Below are positions 8,416-19,490 of a stretch of DNA of 64,000 nucleotides, piece by piece. The stretch is taken from positions 247,686 to 311,685 of the forward strand of contig CAVROA010000008.1 in NCBI GenBank assembly GCA_963722715.1, given 5' to 3'. Both the position numbers and the translations under genes were made by a program. Source of the stretch: DASQGA01 sp963722715. GTDB lineage: Bacteria; Actinomycetota; Thermoleophilia; Gaiellales; Gaiellaceae. Below the pieces are notes generated by a model that searched no databases, was not told the DNA's origin, and saw only the letters and a program-made list of their open reading frames with translations. Numbering within the stretch: the stretch's first letter is position 1; each line of letters starts with the position of its first letter.

Positions 8416-11076
8416 TTGGGGGTTAGTACGGCAGGGCGATCACGAGTCGACGGCAAGTTTCATTTCGTCGAAGAGAAGCTCTACCTACGCGGGGTGACGT
8501 ACGGAACTTTTCGACCCCAAGGCGGGTCGGATTACCCCCCGAACGAGAAGGTGGAGCGCGATTTTCGAGCTATGGCCGCTCACGGGATCAACGCTCTCCG
8601 CACGTATACCGTACCGCCGCCCTGGTTGCTCGACCTCGCATCCGAGAACGGCTTGCTCGTCCTTGTTGGACTGGCGTGGGAGCAGCACGTGGCTTTTCTC
8701 GAGGATTCCGGCAGGGCGCGATCGATCGAGGCGCGGGTCCGGGAGGGGGCGCGGTCCTGCGCAGGCCACCCCGCTGTACTCGGCTATGCGGTGGGAAACG
8801 AGATTCCGGCCTCGATCGTTCGATGGCATGGTCGCCGGCGGACCGAGCGCTTTCTCGAGCGTCTCGCTGCTGCAGTCCGTAGCGAGGATCCGTCCGCGCC
8901 GGTCACCTATGTGAACTATCCGTCTACGGAGTACCTGCAACTGCCCTTCCTCGACTTTCTTTGCTTCAACGTCTTCCTGGAGGCCGAGGAGAGGCTCGAG
9001 GCCTATCTTGCGCGGCTCCAGCACCTTGCCGGCGACCGTCCGCTCGTCCTCACCGAGCTTGGGCTGGACAGCAGGCGTCACGGGGAAGACGCCCAGGCGA
9101 TTGTTCTCGACTGGCAGATCCGAACGGCGTTCCGAGCCGGATGCGCAGGGGCGTTCGTCTTCTCCTGGACGGACGAGTGGCACCGCGGCGGCCTGCCGGT
9201 GGATGACTGGGACTTCGGGCTCACCGACCGGAGCCGGAGACCCAAGCCGGGGCTCGGGGCCGTCCGGGATGCGTTCACCGACGTACCGTTCCGAGACGAC
9301 CTCGCCTGGCCTCGTGTCTCGGTCGTGATCTGCAGCCACAATGGTGCCGCGACTCTCGCCGAGTGCCTCGAGGGAGTCGCGGCGCTCGACTACCCCGACG
9401 TCGAGATGATCGTCGTCGACGACGGCTCGACGGACGAGACACCCGAAATCGCCGAGCGATTCGACCTACGGCTCATACGAACGGAGAATCGCGGGCTCTC
9501 GAGCGCTCGAAACACCGGCTTGGAGGCAGCATCCGGAGAGATCGTCGCCTATCTCGACGACGATGCTCGCCCCGACGTCCACTGGCTTCGTTACCTAGCG
9601 GCCACCTTCATGGCGACGCCGCATGCAGGGGTGGGCGGGCCAAACGTTCCCCCTCGCGCCGAAAGATTCCTCGACAGGTGCATGGCCGAGGCACCGGGAG
9701 GGCCGATTCACGTCCTTCTCTCGGATCGAGAGGCCGAGCACATCCCTGGCTGCAACATGGCGTTCCGTAGGAGTTCTCTCGACGCAGTCGGAGGCTTCGA
9801 CACCCGGTTCAGAACCGCCGGCGACGACGTGGACATGTGCTGGCGCCTACACGATCGGGGGTGGACCCTGGGCTTCAATCCGGCTGCGATGGTCTGGCAT
9901 CGGCGCCGAGGGTCCATCGGCACGTACATACGCCAGCAGTACGGCTATGGGGCCGCGGAGGCGCTGCTCGAGCGGAAGTGGCCCGAGCGGTACAACCGCG
10001 GCGGGCACCTCCGCTGGTCCGGTCATGTGTACGGCGGTCGCATGCGCAGAGTGATGGGCCTCCACCGCTGGCGTATCTACTACGGCACTTGGGGTCACGG
10101 GCTTTTTCAGTCGGCTTCCCAGAGAAGTCCCAACGTGCTTTCGACCCTTCCGCTCATGCCCGAGTGGTACTTGCTCCTCGCGCTGCTCGCAGCGGTCTCT
10201 GCCTATGGGCTCTTCTTTGACCCGCTCTTCTTCCAGGTGCCTGTCCTCGGGATGCCCTTGGCACCTCTCCTGTTTGCCCTCTCCGCCGCCGCTCTGGTGG
10301 GCCAGGCCCTCAGGTCGGCGCTCGCCGCTTTAGCGGGTGTTCGCGGGTCGCGGGGCTACAAGGGGCGATTCCTCGCCGTAATGACCGTGCTCTTCCTCGT
10401 CCAGCCTGCCGCGCGCCTTGCTGGGCGCCTCCGCCGCGGCTTAACGCCTTGGCGCCGCCGCCGGGTCCTCGGGTTCACTCTCCCCTGGCCGCGAAGCACC
10501 TCGGTCTGGAGCGAAGGGTGGCGTTCTCCGGCCTCGTGGATGCAGCTTCTCCAGGCGGACCTGCGCCGTACCGACGCTGCCGTCCACCGCGGTGGTGACT
10601 ACGACCGCTGGGACCTCGAGATTCGGGTGGGCCCGCTTGCCTCGGCACGGCTTCGCATGGCCGTCGAGGAGCACGGGCAGGGTATGCAGCTGCTGCGCGT
10701 CCGAGTCTGGCCCGTATGGTCCCGCCTTCTCGGCTTGCTCGGTGCGGTTCTCGGGCTCTCGCTCATTCTCGAGATTCTGAATGGGGGCATCGCGGCGTCG
10801 ATCATGGCGGTTGTCGGCGCTCTCATCCTCATTCGGGCAGTTCACGACGGAGGCGCTGCGATGGGGCTCCTGCTCGAGAGGATCGACGTGCTCAGCTCGG
10901 TTTCCGCCGAGGAGCCGCGGGAAGGGGCTGAGGCCGAGCTTCCTGCCCTCGAAGCAGCCTTGGCTCCTAGGGTGAGCGCGAACGGTCGGCGTGCACCGGC
11001 TGTGGACGGCGCCGGCAATCAGGACCCGCGGATGGCCCGCTACGGCCGCGGGGGCGGGTGGGGAAAGAGCGTGTGA
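8416..11076 (+). CDS. glycoside hydrolase-GT2 glycosyltransferase fusion with C-terminal membrane helices
   Basis: 886 residues. The N-terminal ~290 residues form a clan GH-A type TIM barrel: the acid/base is in YAVGNEIP (Glu129) and the nucleophile in VLTELGLDS (Glu214). A GT2 GT-A domain follows, with VSVVICSHNG (301-310), VDDGSTDE (334-341) and the DDDARPD metal site (381-387). At least four hydrophobic helices occur after residue ~560. It probably makes and trims a surface polysaccharide at the membrane. The start TTG 8416 is weak and the true start is uncertain. It overlaps the ABC gene by 4 bp. Confidence 0.85.
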   Translation: MGVSTAGRSRVDGKFHFVEEKLYLRGVTYGTFRPQGGSDYPPNEKVERDFRAMAAHGINALRTYTVPPPWLLDLASENGLLVLVGLAWEQHVAFLEDSGRARSIEARVREGARSCAGHPAVLGYAVGNEIPASIVRWHGRRRTERFLERLAAAVRSEDPSAPVTYVNYPSTEYLQLPFLDFLCFNVFLEAEERLEAYLARLQHLAGDRPLVLTELGLDSRRHGEDAQAIVLDWQIRTAFRAGCAGAFVFSWTDEWHRGGLPVDDWDFGLTDRSRRPKPGLGAVRDAFTDVPFRDDLAWPRVSVVICSHNGAATLAECLEGVAALDYPDVEMIVVDDGSTDETPEIAERFDLRLIRTENRGLSSARNTGLEAASGEIVAYLDDDARPDVHWLRYLAATFMATPHAGVGGPNVPPRAERFLDRCMAEAPGGPIHVLLSDREAEHIPGCNMAFRRSSLDAVGGFDTRFRTAGDDVDMCWRLHDRGWTLGFNPAAMVWHRRRGSIGTYIRQQYGYGAAEALLERKWPERYNRGGHLRWSGHVYGGRMRRVMGLHRWRIYYGTWGHGLFQSASQRSPNVLSTLPLMPEWYLLLALLAAVSAYGLFFDPLFFQVPVLGMPLAPLLFALSAAALVGQALRSALAALAGVRGSRGYKGRFLAVMTVLFLVQPAARLAGRLRRGLTPWRRRRVLGFTLPWPRSTSVWSEGWRSPASWMQLLQADLRRTDAAVHRGGDYDRWDLEIRVGPLASARLRMAVEEHGQGMQLLRVRVWPVWSRLLGLLGAVLGLSLILEILNGGIAASIMAVVGALILIRAVHDGGAAMGLLLERIDVLSSVSAEEPREGAEAELPALEAALAPRVSANGRRAPAVDGAGNQDPRMARYGRGGGWGKSV

Positions 11077-13040
11077 CGTCGCAGTCTCAAAGCGGGTGGA
11101 CCCTCTGGCGGGGCCTGCCCCGTGCATTGCCCTACCTGAGGCCCTACCGGAAACTCGCGAGCCTCTCGGTCACGCTGATGGTGCTGGCGTCCGTCGCTGC
11201 GCTCGCCCAGCCCTGGCCGCTTGCGACGATGATCGACACGATCTCCGGCCACGAGCCGAAGACATCCGCCCTGTTCTTCGGTCACGACGACCCGTACACG
11301 ATCCTCGCGATCACAGCCGCAGCAGGGTTTTTCCTCGTGGTCGTGACGCACGGGCTGACAGTGATCAACAGCTATGTGGACACGAAGATCGACCAGGGGA
11401 TGGTCCTCGACCTGCGGAGTGACCTTTTCCAGCACTGCCAGCGTCTGTCGCTCACTTTCCACGACGATCGCCAGACCGGGGAGCTGATGTCCAGGATCAA
11501 CCAGACGGCTGCGTCACTGGGCGCAATCGTGATGGCCTTCCCTCCAATCGCACAGAGCCTACTAACCCTCGTCGGCATGATAGTGATCGCTGTCCTGATC
11601 GACTGGCAGGTGACGCTCATCGCTCTCAGCGTCCTTCCTCTCATCTACTACTCCCTCAGCCTCTACGGCAAGCGAATCGTGCCTCGGCTGCAGCGGGTGC
11701 AGAGCCTCGAGTGGCAGTCGCTCTCGATCGTGAACGAGGCGATGAGCATGCTGCGCGTGATCGTCTCGTTCGGCCGCGAGCGTCACGAGCACCGACGCTT
11801 CCGCGAGCAGGGCCAGACGGCCGTCGATGCACGGGTTTCCCTAACGGTGCGGCAGACCGCCTTCAACCTCGCGGTGACGGCGTCCACGGCGGCCGGGACA
11901 GCGCTCGTCTTCTACTTCGGCTTTCGCGCTGTGTTCGACGGCCGGATCACCATCGGCGAGCTGATCGTGCTCCTCTCGTATATCGCGGCGATCTACTCGC
12001 CGATCGAGCAGATCAGCTCCACAATCGGCTCGCTGCACGAGCAGTTCGTAGCGCTGAACGCGTCCATGACGCTTCTCGACACCGACCCCGAGGTGAAGGA
12101 GGAGCCCGAACCGGTCGACATCGGGCGGGCCCGCGGGGAGGTGTCCTTCGACGGCGTGGCGTTCGCCTACAAGGGCCGCCCCAGCACGCTGAAGGACATC
12201 TCTTCGAGGTGCGCGCGGGCCAGCGCGTGGCCATCGTCGGACCGACCGGAGCCGGCAAGACGACGCTTGCGAGCCTGCTGATCCGCTTCTACGACCCGCA
12301 GCAGGGAGAGATCCGGATCGACGGCGTCGACATCCGCCGTCTCACCCTCGCGTCGCTTCGATCGCAGATCAGCGTCGTCCTACAGGAGCCACTCCTTTTC
12401 TCCGGACCGTCGCCTCTAACATCCTTTACGGCCGGCTCGATGCCGAAATGGACGAAATCGTCGCAGCCGCGAAGGCCGCCAACGCCCATGACTTCATCTC
12501 CAGGCTGCCGCAGGGCTACGAGACGTCCTCGGCGAGCGTGGAGCCCGGCTCTCCGGTGGCGAACGCCAGCGGCTCGCAGTCGCATGCGCGTTCTTCAAGG
12601 ACGCGCCGATCCTCATCCTCGACGAGCCCACCTCGTCGATCGACTCGAAGACCGAGGAGGTGATCCTCGACGCACTCGATCGGCTCGTCGTGGCCGGACA
12701 TCGTTCATGATCGCCCACCGGCTTTCGACCATCCGCGACGCCGAGGCCATTTTCGTGATGGACCACGGTCGGATTGTCGAGCAGGGGAGCCACGACGAGC
12801 TCTTCGAGCAGGGCGGGCTCTATCGGCGGCTGACGGACGCGCAGACGCGCAAACGGCGCCAGGCCGAGCCTGCGGCCATTGCTGAGCAAGTGCGGGCAAG
12901 TCTCAGGAAAGATCTCGATCAGCCCGACCACGAGCACCTACTCGATAGCGACCGGCACGAGTCGGGCAGCGAGGCAGAGGACGCGAGGGCTCTCCCGAGC
13001 CCGCAGTGGGTGGGAGAGCAGGGAACGGAGCGAACGGTGA
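11073..13040 (+). CDS. ABC exporter half-transporter (TMD-NBD), frameshifted in this sequence
   Basis: An ABC type-1 membrane domain (six helices, TGELMSRINQTA) is followed by an ATPase with Walker A GPTGAGKTT, Q-loop VLQEPLLFSG, signature LSGGERQRL, Walker B ILILDEPTS and H-loop MIAHRLSTI. It is readable only across frames: one base is missing at about 12200 (TCTTC for TCCTTC), 12407 (GGACCG), 12514 (ACGTCC) and 12690 (GTGGCC). A further shift before 13040 is needed for the stop to overlap the next gene as GTGA. Expected length (~650 aa) is normal. GTG 11073 overlaps the upstream stop. It probably exports or flips the glycan or glycolipid made by its neighbours. Confidence 0.82.
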
Positions 13041-15494
13041 TCGCTCGTCCTGAACGGACGATCGTCGTGCTCGGGATGATGACCAAGATGCCCGTGGCGG
13101 GCGTGGTCTGGCAGACCCTCCAGTACCTCGTGGGGCTCCGACGGCTCGGCTGGGACGTGTACTACGTCGAGAGTCACGCCGGAGCCCTCGATGCTGATGG
13201 AGAAGGAATCCGACGACGGATCGGCCCGGGCAGCGAGATTCATTGAAAGTGTCATGCGCCGTTTCGACCTGCATGATCGGTGGGCCTACGTAGCGCTGCA
13301 CGACGATGGCCGTTACTACGGCATGAGCCGGGAGCAGCTCGATCGCCTCTACCGCTCGGCTGCAGTGATCGTCAACCTCCACGGCGGAACCGAGCCGTTG
13401 CCGGAGCACAGCGCGAGTGGCCGGCTCGTGTACCTCGAGACGGACCCGGTCCAGCTCCAGATCGAGTTACACGATCGCCGTAGGGAGACGATCGATTTCC
13501 TCGAGCCCCATTGCGCTTTCTTCACCTTCGCGGAGAACTACGGGCGACCCGGCTGCCTGCTGCCGGTGAGCGACCGGTTTTCGTTTCTCCCGACACGGCA
13601 ACCTGTCGTCCTCGACTTCTGGGAGACGGAGGAAGTCGGGCGTCCTGTGTTCACGACCATCGCGAATTGGCGACAGCCCTGGCGAGACGTGAGCTTCGAG
13701 GGCAAGCCCTATGGGTGGAGCAAAGACCGTGAGTTTCTCAAAGTCCTACACCTTCCGGCCCGAACCGGCGTCACGCTCGAGCTTGCATTGAGCGGCGCAG
13801 ACCCGGTCACCATTCAGCTGCTCGAAGCGAATGGGTGGCAGGTCCGGGACGGCTTGGGCCTATCTCGCGAGCTCGACCCTTACCGCCAGTACCTGACAAG
13901 CTCGCGGGCGGAGTTCACCGTTGCCAAGGAACAGAATGTGCGGTTCCGTTCCGGATGGTTCAGCGACAGAAGCGCGACCTACCTCGCGGCCGGGCGGCCG
14001 GTGGTGACGCAGGACACTGCTTTCGGGGCCGCGCTTCCGACCGGCGAGGGGCTTCTGCCCTTTTTGACGCTCGACGAGGCTCAAGCCGCGATTGAGGCCG
14101 TCGAGGCCGACTACAGCCGGCATGCGCGCGCAGCCGCGGAGATCGCGCGCAGCCACTTCGACTCGTCGATCGTGCTTCAACGTTTCCTCTCGGATCTAGA
14201 CCTCGCCGGGCCGAGCCTCCGTCCCGCGCCGGCCCCGGCCTTTCCCCCGAATCTCGACCTCGCCCCCGCTTCGCGTCGCCCCACTGTGCTTCTCGACGAG
14301 ACAACGAACACCGTTCTCGCGGGTGACATAAGTCGGCTCCGGACACACAGCCGCTCGGATGCTCCGAGGGTCAGCGTTGTCGTCGTGGTCCACGACGGGC
14401 TGCCTTTCACGCGTCTCTGCATCGAGAGCATCCTCGCGAGCACAGACGCACCGCCGTACGAGCTCGTCGTGGTGGACAACGGCTCCGCGGACGGTACGAA
14501 GGAGTTCCTCGATTCCGTCGGCGAGGCCTTTGCGCAGGTGCGAGTGCTCCGAAATGACCACAACCTCGGCTTCCCGGCGGGAGTGAACCGGGGGATCGGC
14601 GAGGCTCGCGCTCAGATCTTGGCCCTCGCCAACAACGACGTGGTCGTGACGCCCGGATGGCTCTCGAGGCTCACGCGCTGTCTTGCCGACCCTGACATCG
14701 GTCTGGCCGGGGCCGTGACCAACCGGATCGGAAACGAAGCGGAGATCGAGGCTTCGTACAGGACGTACGGCGAACTCCTCGCCTTCGCCGACGAACGTGC
14801 ACGCTTGAACGCCGAGGTCGTGCGCGACCTCGGAACGGCGACGATGTTCTGTCTGGCCATGCGTCGGGAGGTATGGGAGCGCCTCGGCCCGCTGGACGAG
14901 GAGTTCGGACTCGGGACTCTGGAAGACGACGACTACTCGGCACGCGCGCGGGCTGCCGGGCTCCGGATCGTCTGCGCCGAAGACGCATTCGTCCACCATT
15001 TCGGCGAGGCGTCATTCGGAAAGTTGGTCTCGACAGGGGAGTACGACCGGCTATTGCGTGTGAATCGCCGTCGCTACGAAGAAAAGTGGGGCAAGGCGTG
15101 GCGGCCGTACCTCCGACGGCAGAGCAACGACTACGACGCTCTGCGCCGTCACATCCGGGCGCTGGTCGAGCGAACCGTCCCGGAGCGGTCTACCGTGGCG
15201 GTCGTGAGCCGAGGAGACGAGCAACTGGTCTGTTTCGACGGACGGCGCGGCTGGCACTTTCCGCGGACCGAAGAGGGCTTCTACGCAGGCCATTACCCGG
15301 CAGATAGCCGCGAGGCGATTGCCCAGCTCGAGGCGGTACGACAGGAGGGCGGCGACTTCCTCCTGCTTCCTCGAACGGGCTTCTGGTGGCTGGATCACTA
15401 TGACGAGCTGCGGGCACACCTCGCCGAGCACTATGCGGAGGTTGCTCGGGACGACACCTGCGTCCTCTTCTCGCTGAAGGAGAACGGACGATGA
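13037..15494 (+). CDS. CgeB-like GT-B glycosyltransferase-GT2 fusion with C-terminal HFP/HPADS domain
   Basis: About 818 residues. The first ~390 belong to the family repeated at 21.9, 30.1 and 31.2 kb: an N-terminal Rossmann segment (TLQYLVGLRRLGWDVYYVE), GRLVYLETDP, WFSDRSATYLAAGRPVV and PTGEGLLPF. A GT2 domain follows (VSVVVVVHDG, LVVVDNGSADGT, ANNDVVVTPGW), then a ~110-residue tail (WHFPRTEEGFYAGHYPADS) shared with the next gene. One base is missing at about 13183 (GAGCCCTCG, expected one more C), which splits the N-terminus from the rest. GTG 13037 overlaps the upstream stop. Sugar specificity is unknown. Confidence 0.8.
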
Positions 15495-16141
15495 CGGCTT
15501 CAGCTCTTCAACCCGAGGCGAAGACCCTCCAGCCGAGACATCGCTCTGTCATGAGGCGTGTCGTAGATCCGGCTCGAACGATGGCCAGGATCAGGGCACG
15601 GATTGCAGAGACGGCTCCGGAGGATGCTCGCTTGCGTGTGCTGCTGGTGCTGGCCCACGAGGTGCTGCGTCTTCGCGAACAGGAGAGCGCTGCCGAGAGG
15701 CTCCACGCGGATGCCTCTGATCCGGCTCCCTGGACGCCGCCGATACCGGGCGCCTCAAAGCAGGAGTACGCCGGGCTCATTCCGCGAATCCGCGAGCTTG
15801 TCGGGACCCTGCTGCCATCCGGATCGAACGTTCTCGTCACAAGCCGCGGTGACGATGCACTGCTCGAACTGCCAGGCGTCAGGGGCGCCCATTTCCCCCA
15901 GGAGAAGCGCGGCGCCTGGGCCGGTTTCCATCCGGCAGATAGTGAGTCGGCGATCGCTCACCTCGAGGCGTTACGGGCTGAGGGTGCGGAGTTCATCCTC
16001 TTTCCCGGAACGGCTTACTGGTGGTTCGACTACTACGGCGAGCTCTCGCGTCACCTGTTGACACGCTCTCGCGTCGTGCATCACGACAATGACTGTGTGA
16101 TCTTCGATCTTAGGGACGGACAGGGAAGGGTTCCCGCGTGA
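15491..16141 (+). CDS. stand-alone HFP/HPADS-domain protein of glycan cluster
   Basis: 216 residues. The N-terminal half is helical (LRVLLVLAHEVLRLREQ). The C-terminal ~110 residues repeat the tail of the preceding protein: VTSRGDDALLELPG, AHFPQEKRGAWAGFHPADS, AIAHLEALRAEGAEFILFP and YWWFDYYGELSRHLL. The same domain occurring fused and free in adjacent genes suggests an accessory module working with the transferases. No catalytic function can be assigned. The start ATG overlaps the previous stop (ATGA), and the stop overlaps the next start (GTGA). Confidence 0.7.
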   Translation: MTASALQPEAKTLQPRHRSVMRRVVDPARTMARIRARIAETAPEDARLRVLLVLAHEVLRLREQESAAERLHADASDPAPWTPPIPGASKQEYAGLIPRIRELVGTLLPSGSNVLVTSRGDDALLELPGVRGAHFPQEKRGAWAGFHPADSESAIAHLEALRAEGAEFILFPGTAYWWFDYYGELSRHLLTRSRVVHHDNDCVIFDLRDGQGRVPA

Positions 16142-17551
16142 GTGTCAAGGCACGTCGAACGAGCACGAACGGCCGAGCGAGACGATCGAAGAAGACAGTG
16201 CTCTTCATCTGCCATAACCATCCTTCGGTTCGTCCCGGCGGAGCCGAGGCTTATGCGCTCGAGCTGCACCGTCACCTTCGCGCGTCAGGTGAGTTCGACT
16301 CGGTCTTTCTGGCCAAGGGGGGCCCGCCAATGTCCGTGGCGGGCCGCCAACACCTCGGGACCTCATTGCCCCGGCAAACGGTGCTTCGGGCGAGTACTTC
16401 CTCTACACGGACGGCTACGACTACGACTGGACTTTCGGAACCATCCCCTACAAGCAGCTCTACACCAAGCATTTACGGGACTTCCTCGAGGCTATCCGGC
16501 CCGACCTTGTCCATATCCAGCACACGATGTTCCTGGGGTACGACGTGCTACGTGAGATTCGAAACACCGTTCCCGGGACCCCGATCGTCTACACGCTGCA
16601 CGAGTTCATGCCCATCTGCCACCGGCAGGGGCAGATGCTCCGCGTACCGGACGACGAGCCTTGTCTGGAGGAGTCACCCAGGCGCTGCAATGAATGCTTC
16701 CCGGAGATCTCGCCCCAGACCTTCTTCCTGCGGAAGCGGTTCGTCCAATCACACCTCTCCCTCGTAGATCTGTTCATCGCACCCAGTGCGTTCCTCGCTC
16801 AGCGCTACGTGGACTGGGGAATACCGGCTGACAAGATACGAGTCGAGGAATATGGGCGCACAGCGCCTGCGGGGAGCGCGGTGACAGAGGAGCGTGAGCA
16901 CCGCGACCGGTTCGGCTTTTTCGGGCAACTCACACCCTTTAAGGGTCTTCAGGTTCTGTTGGAAGCAATGGCGCTCCTCGCCGAGGAAGTCGAGAAACCG
17001 GATGACTCGTTGCTCTCCGCACTCGAAATGGCTGCCGGCATCGGGCCGAGGCCGAAGAGCGAGGATGGTTTCGCAAGACCCCACGCATGGATCCACGGCG
17101 CCAACCTCGATCTGCAGCCGGGAACCTTTCAAAACCGGGTGAAGGAGCTTCTCGACGTTACGCGCAGGAATGTGACCTTCGCGGGTCGCTACAGCTACGC
17201 GGAGCTTGCGAGCCTCATGTCGAATGTCGATTGGATCGTCGTCCCGTCAATTTGGTGGGAGAACTCGCCCCTTGTGATCCAGGAGGCGTTCCACTTCGGT
17301 CGCCCAGTCATTTGCAGCGATATCGGTGGGATGGCCGAGAAGGTGGACGACGGCGTGAACGGTCTCCATTTCCGGGCGGGCGATCCCACGAGCCTTGCGC
17401 GCACGATCACGAGGGCGGCCGAAGAGCCCGGCCTGTGGGAAAGCTTCGCGACGGAATCCGGCCGATGTACGCCATGGACGAGCATGTCGCGACACTGACG
17501 GACCTTTACCAGGGCCTGCTCGCGCGGAAGGAGACCGTGCGTGCTGGTTGA
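16138..17551 (+). CDS. GT4 family glycosyltransferase (two frameshifts)
   Basis: N-terminal GT-B motif VLFICHNHPSVRPGGAEAYA, an acceptor-side YTLHEFMPICHRQGQM with cysteines in PRRCNECFPEISP, then FIAPSAFLAQRYVDWGIP. The donor half has GFFGQLTPFKGLQVLLEAM and VPSIWWENSPLVIQEAF, the GT4 E-x7-E element, followed by GRPVICSDIGGM. Retaining transfer from a nucleotide sugar is expected. Frame 1 moves to frame 0 between 16340 and 16362, and to frame 2 near 17445 (AGCTTCG, one T missing); the tail GIRPMYAMDEHVATLTDLY is conserved. GTG 16138 overlaps the upstream stop. Confidence 0.85.
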
Positions 17552-19375
17552 GAAACGGGCTGCGAAGAGCACCGGGCCCAAGGTGAGACGCCCTGGGGAA
17601 GAGCCTCCCGTCGTCGCCTGGTCCTTCCTGTCGCAGGACGTGGCGCTCTTGCTCGGCTCTTTCCCGTGCCCGAGCCGCGGCCGTCTACAGGCTTGGCTGA
17701 CCGCGGATGGGAAGCGAGCGAAGGTTCAAACGTCAGTTCTGCCGTTCGATCCCAGCGGCAAGTCGAAGGAAGCTCGAACAGTCGTAGTCCTGCGCTCGCC
17801 GGAGAAGAACGGGCTCTTGCGAGAAGGCCTGGCTCTCAAGTCCTCCGGCTTCGAAATTTCTGTGGACACGACCGAGCTGGCCGAAAGGCGCATGCCGCTC
17901 GCGGCCCTGCTGAAGCAGCATGTTTCCGCCGCTGATGCCGCGACCCACGCCCCCCTACTCGATCTACTCTTGCCCCTTCTTGCTGCTGGATCGGGGGACC
18001 AGTCGACCTCGCGGAGAGCCTCCGTACGACTCGCGACGCGTTGCGGACCCGTCTCCCTTCGGTCGGTGCCGACCGCAGGACGTTCTGCGCGGCGCACGTG
18101 GACGGGATCTGGCGGATCGACGACTCGGCGTACTACGTCGAAGGGTGGCTCCACCACGAAGAGGGGGAGCTCTCACGGCTCACCGTTGTAACGCCCGAAG
18201 GGCGCTCCGTCGAGCTCGCGGAGGACGTCTTCCGGTACTCCAGGCCTGATGTCGCGGAGTTCCTCGAGCTTTCGCCGAGGGAGAGACTCGGATTCATCTC
18301 ATACTTCGAGATCCCTGAGGCGAGCCTGCTTGCGTCCGGTTGGATTCTCGAAGTCCGGCTCTCAGACGGGACTGCGGTCGAAAGCGAGATGCCGCTGGTC
18401 GCGAACGACTTGCGGGGCGCTCGATCGACGATTCTCGACGACCTCGCACTCGAGCGGTTGCCCGAGGACAGATTGCGAAGGCACCACATCCGGCCAGCTC
18501 TCGAGCGTATTCAGCAACAGCTGACGGACGGCCTTTCAATTGACACCGTCGACCAGCATGGCAGACCGGTTACCGAGCCAGAAGTGACCATTATCGTCCC
18601 GCTCTACCGTCGAATGGAGTTCCTCGAGCACCAACTATCTCAGTTCGTCCACGATCCAGAGATCAGCGAGGCGGATCTCCTTTATGTGCTCGATTCACCG
18701 GAGTCTGTTGACCATCTGCGGCCGCTCGCCACGCAGCTCTTTCGACTCTACGGCGTTCCGTTTCGAGTCGCCGTACTGACAAGAAATGGTGGGTTCTCGG
18801 CCGTGAATAACCTGGGCGCTTCGATCGCTCGGGGACGACTTCTCCTCCTACTGAACTCGGACGTTCTGCCGGGCGAGCCTGGCTGGCTTTCAGAGATGGT
18901 TCGCTTCTACGACGCTAACCCGGAGCTTGGAGCCCTCGCACCGAAGCTTCTCTACGAGGACGATTCGATTCAGCACGCGGGCCTGTACTTCGACCGGCCC
19001 CCCGGGGAGCACGTCTGGTCGAACGAGCATTACTTCAAGGGTCTCTACCGCGACCTGCCGGCCGCCAACATCGCCCGGCCGGTACCCGCCGTGACCGGCG
19101 CTTGCATGATGATCGCTGCCAACCTGTACCGGCAGCTCGGAGGCCTACGTGGCCGCTACATACAGGGTGACTACGAGGACAGCGATCTCTGTCTCCGTCT
19201 CCGGGACATGGGTCACGAGTCCTGGTATTTCCCCGATGTCGAGCTCTATCACCTAGAAGGCCAGTCGTATCCCTCTACCGAGCGGCAGCTCACGACCGAG
19301 TACAACAAGTGGTTGCACACGTCTATCTGGCATGAGGCGATCGCGGGCCTCATGGAACCACACGGGGCGAGCTGA
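17541..19375 (+). CDS. GT2 glycosyltransferase with N-terminal GW/RPD module (one frameshift)
   Basis: About 611 residues. After ~160 poorly conserved residues comes a GW/RPD module (YVEGWLHHEEGELSRLTVV ... YSRPDVAEFL ... GFISYFEI), then a GT2 domain: VTIIVPLYRRMEFLEHQL, NNLGASIARGRLLLLLNSDV and MMIAANLYRQLGGLRGRYI, with GDYEDSDLCLRLRDMGHE as the catalytic-base region. One G appears lost from a G run near 17990; the reading moves from frame 0 to frame 2 there. It starts at GTG 17541 inside the end of the GT4 gene. Likely adds a sugar to the same glycan. Confidence 0.82.
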
Positions 19376-19376
19376 A

Positions 19377-19490
19377 ATGACGCTTCCGTCGATTGAAGAT
19401 GAGCGCAAACCTACCTTCCATGGTTCGCTTCAGACACACGCGTGGGCTGCGTTAATGGAGCAATTGGCAAAGGGACACTTCCATTCATGA
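19377..19490 (+). CDS. short ORF preceding the low-GC methyltransferase gene
   Basis: A 37-codon frame (ATG one base after the upstream stop) whose TGA overlaps the ATG of the next gene. No family is recognised. It may be a translational-coupling leader or the remnant of a gene disrupted when the low-GC segment arrived. Confidence 0.25.
   Translation: MTLPSIEDERKPTFHGSLQTHAWAALMEQLAKGHFHS

Noticed and set aside
12200..12700. Programmed -1 frameshifting in the ABC exporter
   Set aside because: Four shifts in one gene without slippery heptamers, each repairable by one base, point to sequence error.
11711..13246. Giant ABC-glycosyltransferase fusion read as one frame
   Set aside because: The junction is in one frame only because of earlier shifts; GTG 13037 overlapped by TGA 13038-13040 matches the cluster's gene-overlap style, so two genes are more likely.
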